From Microdochium bolleyi (lineage: Eukaryota; Ascomycota; Sordariomycetes; Xylariales; Microdochiaceae): a stretch of DNA of 64,000 bases. Position numbers and translations under genes: made by a program. The stretch is taken from contig KQ964250.1 of the NCBI GenBank assembly GCA_001566295.1, positions 1,054,001 to 1,118,000 on the forward strand, in the 5' to 3' direction. Shown piece by piece: positions 56,013 to 64,000 of this stretch. The notes beneath the pieces were generated by a model. It worked only from the letters and a program-made list of their open reading frames with translations, did not search any database and had not been told where the DNA came from. Numbering within the stretch: position 1 is the stretch's first letter; each line of letters starts with the position of its first letter.

Positions 56013-56422
56013 ATGTCGTGTAAGTCATGTCCGTCATCGTTCTGGTCATCTTGTTGTCCCAGCTTCGCCGCGCCCAGTCGTGTCGGTGTCGTCTGCTCCC
56101 CTCACCTCCTCTCCTGCCGTCGCGTTCGGTTCATCTCTCCGACAAAGCATCGAGAGCGAGCAATGGATCAATCTTGTCCCTCATCTAGAGGGCGACTGGC
56201 TCAACCAATCGTCTTCGAAATCCCCATCACATGTAGCAAACGCGACTCGCCCGAGGGGACCCAATCAACTGACAGCCTCAACAGTCTCCTGCTTTCTAGC
56301 CCTTTCACGAATGGCCAAGTGCTGCCGAGTGGCCTCGTCCAGGATATCACAGAAATATCTGTAAGTCGTTATTGCGAGAGACGTCATCCTTCAGATCCAC
56401 ACTAACCCAGTCATCCCCCCAG

Positions 56423-57646
56423 CCTGCCAGCATTACGTCAAACTCTTTAGTCGGTAACACCACAACGCTATCCATAACAAGCACACCTGCAGCAGATGGC
56501 GCCGTCATCCAGGGGCTTTTGTTCGTGCCGGACCTGGAAGTCAACGATCCTTGCCAAAAACTCCTGGCAGACTATGTGCCCGGAAACGTCACCCGCCGCA
56601 ATGACCTTCCTCCCTCGAACTACAACATGGTCGCCCTCGTTCCGTGGATCAATCCTGGCTGCACCGAGTCGTACCTGAAAGCCGCCCGGAAGAACGTCAT
56701 CAGAGCCATGCTCGTGTACCTACCATCGGACGACATGTCACAACCACCTCCAGTTTCCGACAGTATATGGACACTACCCGGCGGCGACGGGTGGAAGGTC
56801 GAGAACCGGCACCCAGTCTACGCGGTTCCTGGGGCGTGGGGAGCCGCGATGATGACACAACTCAGTCTGTACTCCGGAGACCTCACCGAAGTACCCTACG
56901 GCTCCAACATTACAGAAATACTCAACCCTCACCCAGCAGATTATGTCCGTGTGTGGACACAGCTCACCGTCGGACGTTCCGAGGACAGCCTGAGCCTTTG
57001 GGTCTTCATGCTCATCGTGCTAGGGCTGGTCGTGTTCATCATCGGCGGAACAACAATCGGCATGCGGTGGGTGCGACGCTGTCGCCGCGAATCGTTGCGT
57101 CGGCGCGTAATCGAAGGCGACGTCAACCTTGAAGCACATGGCATACAGCGACTACGGGTGCCCCTCGATCATGTCCAAAAGTTTCCGCTTTTCCTCTACG
57201 ATTACGAGGATGTGTGGCTGTCAAAGACATTGGGCAAGGCCACCCACAAAGCAGATGTCCGTTATCGGAGCATGGAATCGCTCATCAGCCACCAGCCGTG
57301 CTGTCAAATATGCATCGAGAACTTCGTTTCGAAGAAGACTGTCATTCGGGAGCTCACCTGTGGGCATATCTTCCACCCTGAATGCATCGACGATTTCCTC
57401 TCCGAGATCAGCTCTTTGTGCCCGATATGCAAGTCGTCTATGCTGCCACATCGATTCTGTCCCCCCATTACAGACGCCATGGTACGCCGGGAAATGGCAT
57501 CGCGAAAGGCACGAGCCTTGCTGATGCCGGACCCAAAATCATCGGCGCGCTCACGATCGAAACTAGACGCACTTTTTAGGGACCCCCACGAGTCTGATAC
57601 TTTTTCTCGCTCATCCACTGCCGTCGGCAAGTCCTCAGAGGGCTGA
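56423..57646 (+). CDS. Membrane RING-H2 protein, probable E3 ubiquitin ligase (3' exon; 5' exons unresolved)
   Basis: Main exon of 407 codons beginning after a CCCCCAG acceptor. The luminal/extracellular part (about residues 1-190) resembles a protease-associated-type domain (NTTTLSITSTPAADGAVIQG, VALVPWINPGCTESYLKAAR) with sequons, then one membrane span (LWVFMLIVLGLVVFIIGG), a basic juxtamembrane stretch and a RING-H2 finger (CQIC...CGHIFHPEC...CPIC, 57302-57430). This architecture matches PA-TM-RING E3 ligases acting on endomembranes. The upstream exon is seen at least to 56360 (DITEIS, donor GTAAGT at 56361), phase 0 with this exon. The extreme N terminus is uncertain: ATG 56013 has a donor six bases on, and ATG 56027 opens a signal-peptide-like MSVIVLVILLSQLRRAQ in another frame. 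Confidence 0.82.
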   Translation, partial: PASITSNSLVGNTTTLSITSTPAADGAVIQGLLFVPDLEVNDPCQKLLADYVPGNVTRRNDLPPSNYNMVALVPWINPGCTESYLKAARKNVIRAMLVYLPSDDMSQPPPVSDSIWTLPGGDGWKVENRHPVYAVPGAWGAAMMTQLSLYSGDLTEVPYGSNITEILNPHPADYVRVWTQLTVGRSEDSLSLWVFMLIVLGLVVFIIGGTTIGMRWVRRCRRESLRRRVIEGDVNLEAHGIQRLRVPLDHVQKFPLFLYDYEDVWLSKTLGKATHKADVRYRSMESLISHQPCCQICIENFVSKKTVIRELTCGHIFHPECIDDFLSEISSLCPICKSSMLPHRFCPPITDAMVRREMASRKARALLMPDPKSSARSRSKLDALFRDPHESDTFSRSSTAVGKSSEG

Positions 57647-58304
57647 AGGTGGCCGTGAGGAGCCACTTTGACGGCAGTTCAAGAACGGCTCGACGGGATC
57701 CACGACCACATACGCTACGACCGAGCAGCCTACCAAACATACGCTTTGCTGCTCAGCTTTTACGGCACCGAGCATTCTTCATATCCTCATCTACAGGCAT
57801 AGCGAGGCGCGAAGACGACGACAACACATTGAATTTCAGCCGTCCATTGTATTTCTGCGACTTTCCACAACACGAAATGATACCCCATATAGTTTCTTGA
57901 TTTCTTCGGAGGAGTACATACACACAGCATTGGTACATGGTGTACATACTGTTCGCGGTTCAGGGCAGTGCAGGTGACCACACAAAATTAGCATCTGAAG
58001 CGTAACACAAATAGTCACATAGTCTATCAAACATCAGCTATCAAAACCATAAGAGTCGATAGTACCCGATGCTGCCCTCTTGCAAGGATGCGGGCCATAT
58101 TTGTGTTCGGAATGTTCCTGAAACCATACACATATGTACTCCCCAGGCGTGACTCTGTAGCCACACGCAAACAGCACATTGCTACATCGGCAGTGCTTCT
58201 AAGTTCTAACCAATCTTACTCTGGCTGCGTCCCGATAGCGTGCGGGTTCTTTCAAGGGCTCCCCCTGGACCTTTCCGGCCAGTCACAGTAAGGTCTTCTG
58301 CTCC
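57647..58304. other. Gap between convergent genes
   Basis: 3' flanks of the RING-H2 gene and the Sec14-like gene. AT-rich, with no gene seen. Confidence 0.55.
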
Positions 58305-59759
58305 TCACGCCCCCGTCTTGGGCGCGAAGTTGACCTCGCCCGTCTCGCTGAGGATGCCGAGCCGGTCGTAGATGTTGCGCGACCGCACGTGCGGGTCGAG
58401 CTGCCAGTAGTTTGCCGCGAGCTTGTCCGCGAGGCGGGACCGCTCGTCGTACCTGTCCTGCGCGCTCACGGGCCTTGTCGCTGCAGGCCCTGCTGCTGCT
58501 GTACCGTTGGCGACGGTGCCGTTTGTTGCGGTCTGAGCCTGGCTCTGGGTCTGCCCGTCCTGGGCCTCTGTCTCCGCCGTCTCCGTCTCCTTCTCCTCCT
58601 TGCTCGCAGCGGCAATCCACTCGACGGTGGCCCTCTCGTAGTCGGCAATGATGGCCTCCCGCTCCTTTGTGAGGCGCGCGATGGCCTCGGCGTCCTGCAT
58701 CGCGTCGTTCTCCCCCTGTCGGGGCTCGATGTAGCTGTACGTGTAGTCGTCGTCGCCGCCGTACTCGGTCATCAGGTTGGCCCTGGGGATGAACGCCGCC
58801 AGGTCCGCGGGCTTGGAGGTGAAGTGTATCTTTGCGGCCACGACGGGGTCGAGCCAGCCCCTGAGGATGCGCCATATGCCTGGAAATTGGGGGAAAAAGA
58901 GAGAGAGGGGGATTGTAAGCTCCTGACGCTATGATTTGCGATGATGCAAAGACGTCCCCCAATCCATGTTGTGCCACTTACCTTGGAACACCCACGGGGC
59001 GTTGTGGATCAGGACGACGCCCAGCGTCTCTGGATATCTCGCCTCGAAGACGTGGATGAGGAACTTTACGGTAGGGAAGTCCATGTTGCGCAGCCCGAAG
59101 CCCGTGAGGTCGAAGATCAGGCAGGATGTGTCGTAGGGGTCCTTGACGAGCATGCGGATGCTCTCGATCGTGTGCAGGACGTAGAGCTCCATGGCGCGCT
59201 CCGTCTGCGTCTTCTGGCTGTGCAGCCGGGGCTTGACAATGTACACGGGCCGGCCGTGGTTGTCGAGCCCGCGCACAAAGGACTTGCCGAGGCGGTACTG
59301 GAGGAGCAGGCCTTCCTCGTCGTCGTTGCGCTTCTCCTTGAGCCCGACGCCCTCGCCGCCCCTGACGACGATGCTGTCGATGTTCTGCAGGCCGCGCCAC
59401 TCGATCATCGTGACCAGCATCACGACGGCCTTCTCCACGTCCCACTTGCGCGCCCGCAGGAACCGCAGCACCAGGGAGTCCGGGTTGTCGTTCTTGATGG
59501 CCGCCCAGAAAGCCTTGCGGATGGCCTCGGGCGGCTCCGAGGCCAGGTAGCGCGTGAAGGCGTCCGACTGGCCGTACTTGTCGCCGCCCACGTCGGCCTG
59601 TAGGCTCGCCGCGGCGCTCCGGATGCTGGCGGCCCCGGAGGCGTCGGCGAGCTTGGTCCCCGTGATCTCGGCGAGGCGGGCCCAGAACTCCTGGAGGCGG
59701 CGCTGCTGGAGGGGGGTGAGGTTGCCGATGTAGCCCTCTGGGATGCCGGCGTCACCCAT
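58305..59759 (-). CDS. Sec14-type CRAL-TRIO phospholipid transfer protein
   Basis: Two exons on the minus strand, 59759-58982 and 58879-58305, encode 450 aa. The intron (102 nt) has GTAAGT and TTCCAG junctions and joins APWVFQ to GIWRILRGWLDPVVAAKIHF. The CRAL-TRIO N domain (LVLRFLRARKWDVEKAVVML) is followed by the lipid-binding CRAL-TRIO domain with GLDNHGRPVYIVKPRLH, CLIFDLTGFGLRNMDFPTVK and ETLGVVLIHNAPWVFQ. A C-terminal extension (NDAMQDAEAIARLTKERE onward) is predicted coiled or disordered, with Ala/Thr/Gln-rich stretches. It resembles yeast Csr1/Pdr16-type Sec14 homologues, carrying phosphatidylinositol or related lipids between membranes; the exact ligand is unknown. The start is the first in-frame ATG. 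Confidence 0.9.
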
Positions 59760-61515
59760 TTTCTCGGTAGATTCCGCGGAAAAGTTCCCCTTCCTGAAAA
59801 ACTGTTGTGCCTGGTGCCTGCCAAGGAGCCTGGCAGACGAGCGATGGCGGCTCTGGTTTAAGACTGCAGTGGAGAAGTAGGGTCGGTCCACCAACTAAAA
59901 TGCCCGAGGGTGACAGGTGGGTTTTAGTGTGCGTAGTTCCCTATGGAATGTTTATTCTCAGTAGAACTGCTACTGTTCAAAGGTGGACCCTTGATACCGT
60001 TGTCGTGGATAGCAGAGGCGATGGGAAGTCCTGGAGCTCGAAGGGGCCAACCTCAGAGGATATGGATATGGTGGAAATGTAGGGTAATGAGCGAAGTTGA
60101 ATGGATCGGCAAGCTGGAGCCCACAGCTTGGACAAGGGAGGACCGTCATGTTATATCCTCGACGGAGCAAAAGGACCCCCTCACCTTCGCCCGTGCTGCC
60201 TCCTGACGGTGAGCCCTCGTCATCACCAACCTCGGAAGCACAGACCTTCTACAGAAGGGCTGCCAAGCCTCTGTGCTGGGATTGTGCATGGGAGGCGTGC
60301 GTCGCCGCTGCAGGTGACGGCCGGCTCTTTGCTTTTGTGCTGCAGCCTCTCATCAGTCAACAGGCCGATCACCATCCCCGTACGCGAGCCGTGCCAGGGG
60401 GACAAGCGCACGCTAGGTCCGGAGTAAGCTACCATTTTGTCGCACCCTTGCGAGGCCAGTGAGGGACGACCTCTTGCGATCTGCTCGGCCGAATCACATA
60501 AAGGGAGTAGCTCGTGAATCCGCTCTGCGGGGCCCCGCGTTGTCGATGCTCGGCCAGGCGGGGGCGCCGTTGTGGCCTGGGGGGGACTCGCGTGCCGTCC
60601 CCAAACCTGGGGAAGGCGTAGCTTGACTGTGACGCCACAGAGCGGCATGCCACGCTGCCTTTACTGTGCCAGTCACGTCAACGAACCCCTCCTTGCTCGC
60701 TTGGGGTAGCGAGGTACTGGGACAGTGCATCTGCCGCGACGACGAGGCATGCGATCAGTCATGAGAAAAGGAGACAAGTGCTCTTCACGCGAGAGCTGTT
60801 GGTACTTTGGATGCCAGGAGGATTAGCTGTAAGTGTCAGTTGATGGGTTGGAGGATGCAGAGGTCGAGCTGCTCCCGTCTCCTTGTACCCGAGTGTTCTA
60901 AAGTGTCTATGCACTTGCCTCAAGCGGATCGTTCCTGCACCAAGCACGTGTGTCCGATGACTCCAGGCTCCGAGAAGCTGTAGGCTGTTGAGTCGAGGAC
61001 ACTAGGAAGCTTGAACTTCTCGAAGGTGACCCAGAACAACATCATACCAAAGCAAGAGATTGTGTTGGAAGAGCTCGAGGCGTCATGCCACGGGTAGCTA
61101 TCTCACTACTCTCCCGGGAAACCCGAGCTCTCAGATGCCTCTTCTTGTGTTCTTTCTCGAGAGTGAACGCAAATCCGTGTGCGTCATGGCCGCGCTGTTA
61201 TTCGCTCAGAAGAAGCATCGCGGGGGATTTCATGTTGACAGAGCCAACGAATCAGAAAGCTGTTGTATCTTGTGTGAGATTGGCACTGGCTTGATTGCGA
61301 GCAGCTTTCCCCGCATAGATCTCGCAAGCTCTGTGGGGAACCTCGGCAGCGCGTGTCAGTGGATCCCCAGATCGGCCGAGTGTGTTGCAATATGCAGTCG
61401 AGCCATGGGCTAGCAACGGCTTCATTGTTTCACCTAGCTCCCTGTCACACTTCTGCAGCCTGTCCAGGACCTCGATCGATATCGTGAGCCGGTCCTGCCA
61501 CCTGCCAGCCGAGTC
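59760..61515. other. Intergenic 1.8 kb without a recognisable gene
   Basis: Divergent region between the Sec14-like gene and the epoxide-hydrolase-like gene. Several frames of about 100 codons exist on both strands but have no domain and overlap one another. No repeat was seen. Confidence 0.5.
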
Positions 61516-62556
61516 ATGGCGCCCGACGCACTTACACCCAACGACCCTCGTGTCAAACACGAGTTCATCCCAATTCCCGGCACAGACATCACCTACCACT
61601 GCCTCGTCGCGACACCGCCCAGCAAGAACCTCCGGGCCACAATCCTGCTGATCCATGGCTTCCCGGACATCGCCATGGGCTGGCGGTACCAAGTGCCCTA
61701 CCTGCTGTCCCTGAACCTGCGCGTCGTCGTCCCGGACATGCTGGGCTATGGCCGGACATCTGCCCCAGAGGCCCGAGAGGTCTACACCTACAAGAACATG
61801 TGCACGCATATGGCGCACATTGTCAAGACCATTGCGCCAAACCAGAAGGTGCTGCTCGGCGGACACGACTGGGGCGGCTACACGGCCTGGCGGCTCGCCA
61901 TGTGGTACCCGGAGCTGTTCCTCTCCGTCTTCAGCTTCGCGGTGCATTACACGCCTCCCACAAGACAGCTCGTCACCGTCGATGACCTACTCAAAGTCCT
62001 GCCGTCGCTGGCGTACCAAAAGCAGCTCATCGCGCCGGACCTGGAGCACGCGCTGGGCAAAGACCCGGCCAAGATCCGGCACTTCCTCGACGCGCTGTAC
62101 AACGGGCAGCCGAGCACCGAGCACAACGTGGCCGCCGTGAACCAGGGCCTCGACATCCCGCACCTGGACACGTACGGCGCCACGCCACTCATGACGGCTG
62201 TGATGATGGACCACTTTGTCGCCGAGTACGCGCGCAACGGGCTCAAGGGGCCGTTCAACTGGTATCGCGTGCGGGATCTGAACCACCAGGACGAGCTCGT
62301 GTTCCTGCAGCCGGGCCAGGGCAAGTACACGTTCAAGATACCCGCGATGCTCGTCATGGCGGACCAGGACCTCGCGTTCCCGCCCGGGGTGGCCGACAAG
62401 CAGCAGCGCTTCTTCGAGAAGGGCCTCAAGCAGCACCTGATCAAGGACTGCAGTCATTGGATCATGATTGAGAGGCCAGAGGAGGCGAACAAGCTGATTG
62501 GGGAGTTTGTCGCGATGGTCCTGGGAGAAGAGAAGAGCGACAGGTCCAAGCTGTAG
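61516..62556 (+). CDS. Alpha/beta-hydrolase, soluble epoxide-hydrolase-like
   Basis: Single exon, 346 aa. The alpha/beta-hydrolase signature HGFPD (oxyanion, residues 47-51) and nucleophile elbow GGHDWGG (Asp118) are those of epoxide hydrolases, which use Asp and not Ser. DMLGYGRTSAP and the lid region with Tyr145 and Tyr250 (FNWYRVRDL) could supply the epoxide-polarising tyrosines. The charge relay completes with an Asp in VMADQDLAFPP (283 or 285) and His314 in CSHWIMIERPEE. No signal peptide is seen, so it is probably cytosolic. Haloacetate dehalogenases share the fold and Asp nucleophile, and physiological substrates are unknown. It stands alone without other secondary-metabolism genes. 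Confidence 0.9.
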   Translation: MAPDALTPNDPRVKHEFIPIPGTDITYHCLVATPPSKNLRATILLIHGFPDIAMGWRYQVPYLLSLNLRVVVPDMLGYGRTSAPEAREVYTYKNMCTHMAHIVKTIAPNQKVLLGGHDWGGYTAWRLAMWYPELFLSVFSFAVHYTPPTRQLVTVDDLLKVLPSLAYQKQLIAPDLEHALGKDPAKIRHFLDALYNGQPSTEHNVAAVNQGLDIPHLDTYGATPLMTAVMMDHFVAEYARNGLKGPFNWYRVRDLNHQDELVFLQPGQGKYTFKIPAMLVMADQDLAFPPGVADKQQRFFEKGLKQHLIKDCSHWIMIERPEEANKLIGEFVAMVLGEEKSDRSKL

Positions 62557-63420
62557 AGACTGCTGATAGGCATGGAGCACATTGAAGGGAAGGCTCATCA
62601 ATACGTATACGCATAAGAAGCTAATATTGGACCTTGGAGGCTCGGGGTGTGTGCAACGCAATAAATGCAAGGTGGGTTAGGTGTGCAGGGCCCACACTGA
62701 TTGTGCTCGACCTGAAGGATAATCATTGGAGCCTGCTTGTCTCAAGTTACGGACCAAGCCCCAGGAATGTAGCGTCGTTGTCCGGAGAGCAATAGCCAGA
62801 ACATCTCTGTCACATGCTGATGCTGGCGATGTCACAATTGCACGCCGTGAACATGACTGTCTGGTGCTGCGTTGGGCGCCCACTTTGCGAGGCGACTGCC
62901 TGTCAAATGCATCCTGGGCACTCCACCTCACGGTCGTTACCGCCTCGAGCTGGCCCGAGCAACTCGGCATCGAAATGTCAACGTCGATGCAGCCACCCAG
63001 CAGTTGCACGACTAAATCTGCTTCTACGTCGTCAGCCAGAATCACACTGCCAATGTTCCAAGATCCTCTCGAGAAGGGAGGTCTCCGTGAATAGGGCACC
63101 AAGCGGGCATCTTGGAGCATTAGACAACACAATTACCACCTCTTTCGCCATCCCAGCCTAGTGGACAAATCCCCATTTCCCATCCCAGCAGGACCCTGGC
63201 TGACGCGGCGGCGCCCAGCAGTGCCGAGCTGCCGGCGCGGCCCCGTCGCCCCCCATCGCTATCTCGTCCCATCTCGGGCCGCCTCGCTGCCTTCACCAGT
63301 CCTACTCCGTGCTCCTCCTCGCATGCGCCAGCCTCCACTGCTGCGACGCCACCGTCGCCATCGCCTGTTGCGTGAGCCCGCTCACCCAGACAGACGCAGC
63401 CTCCGCTGGCTGTGCGGGCG
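62557..63420. other. Intergenic with pyrimidine-rich leader of the GH47 gene
   Basis: 3' flank of the epoxide-hydrolase-like gene and 5' region of the GH47 gene. The last 250 bp are C/T-rich, as in long leaders. No gene was seen. Confidence 0.5.
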
Positions 63421-64000
63421 ATGGTGATGCTCCCCGTCGACAATGCCGCCGCCGCCAGCCACTCCTCGGTCCTCGAGGGTGCCAGGCTCTACGATCGCGC
63501 CATGAAGGGCCTCCGCCGCCGCCCGCTCCGCCTCTGCGCCCTCATCCTCACCATCGCCGCCTTGGTCCTTATCGTCGTCTTTGTGCCCAAGAAGTCCGAG
63601 TATCTCTGGGGCTTCGATTACGTCCGCAGCTCCTACAACTGGGCGGCCCAGCCCAAGGCGCACCCCGTCGCCTCTCCCATCCCGCTGCCTTCGGCCGCGC
63701 CGCTGTCCTTGCCCAAAGTGCAGTATGCGTTTCCCGAGGTAGCTAGTCCGGATCGTGAGGCTGTCCTCGCGCAGCGTAGGGACAAGATCAAAGGCGCCTT
63801 TGTGAAGAGCTGGGACAACTACAAGCAGTACGCCTGGAAGTGGGACGAGATCCAGCCCGTGACGGGCCTCGGCAAGGACACGCTCGGCGGCTGGAGGGCT
63901 ACCTTGGTGGACTCGCTCGACACTCTCTGGATCATGGACCTGCGCGAGGACTTCTACGAAGCTGTTGCTGCCACTGTGACCATCGACTTTGCTTCCACCT
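63421..64000 (+). CDS. Class I alpha-1,2-mannosidase (GH47), 3' end outside the window
   Basis: N-terminal 193 codons of a type II membrane glycosidase trimming Man9GlcNAc2 N-glycans in the ER or Golgi. The frame opens at ATG 63421 (MVMLPVDNAAAASHSSVLEG); a second ATG at 63427 is equally possible. One membrane anchor follows (LCALILTIAALVLIVVFVP, about residues 37-55), then a Pro/Ala stem, and the catalytic domain begins with KGAFVKSWDNYKQYAWKWDE, GWRATLVDSLDTLWIMDL and REDFYEAVAA, which are GH47 signatures. The acidic catalytic residues and the Ca-binding Thr lie beyond the window. The frame is open to the last base. Confidence 0.9.
   Translation, partial: MVMLPVDNAAAASHSSVLEGARLYDRAMKGLRRRPLRLCALILTIAALVLIVVFVPKKSEYLWGFDYVRSSYNWAAQPKAHPVASPIPLPSAAPLSLPKVQYAFPEVASPDREAVLAQRRDKIKGAFVKSWDNYKQYAWKWDEIQPVTGLGKDTLGGWRATLVDSLDTLWIMDLREDFYEAVAATVTIDFAST

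Overview
This is nuclear DNA of a filamentous ascomycete (Pezizomycotina, most likely a sordariomycete). Genes are GC-rich, mostly GC at third codon positions, and are interrupted by short introns (50-160 nt) with GTRAGT donors, CTRAC-like branch points and YAG acceptors. The gene content is fungal: HET-C, urease, GUP1, the SAGA subunit Ada3/Ngg1, the U3 processome subunit UTP11, NOC2, TRAPPC10/Trs130, VPS28, a GH36 alpha-galactosidase and an intron-containing tRNA-Lys(CUU). The genus cannot be named from the sequence alone. I see no complete transposon, CRISPR array, rRNA gene or prophage. All splice sites were read by eye; for every complete multi-exon gene the exon lengths close in frame.

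Layout. 1-6984: a partial S10 serine carboxypeptidase, a membrane-anchored DUF3445 (HODM-like) protein and a secreted M43 metalloprotease, all plus strand, with a 2.1 kb gap before the protease. 7378-12253: TRAPPC10/Trs130 on the minus strand, divergent from MRI1 (12782-14076), which converges on a secreted M20 peptidase. 15967-20811: AlaX-type editing protein, VPS28, then NOC2 divergently from VPS28. 21361-26552: GH36 alpha-galactosidase and an acyl-CoA dehydrogenase-like protein. 27915-33785: an uncharacterised 591-aa protein, UTP11 and the MBOAT protein GUP1. 34509-37792: tRNA-Lys and urease. 38364-44156: Ada3/Ngg1, a low-confidence histone-H3-tail-like reading frame, and an HMG-box protein. 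48413-51592: a het-c homologue with more than 4 kb lacking recognisable genes on each side. 56013-64000: a membrane RING-H2 protein, a Sec14-type lipid-transfer protein, an epoxide-hydrolase-like enzyme and the 5' part of a GH47 mannosidase.

Functional themes. Most genes are housekeeping functions in ribosome biogenesis (NOC2, UTP11), vesicle traffic (TRAPPC10, VPS28, Sec14-like), chromatin (Ngg1, HMG-box), methionine salvage (MRI1), translation quality control (AlaX) and glycosylation (GH47). Secreted nutritional enzymes (S10, M43, M20, GH36) and urease lie between them. The locus most likely to be of special biological interest is het-c: a signal-peptide-bearing HET-C protein with a glycine/Asp/Asn-rich repeat tail, isolated in gene-poor DNA with no HET-domain partner gene in the window. 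Other points for a second look are the urease 5' end (GC-AG intron, 7-codon first exon, in-frame stopless intron), the H3-tail-like frame, the uORF at VPS28, and a near-perfect 68-nt poly-C tract that may be an assembly problem.
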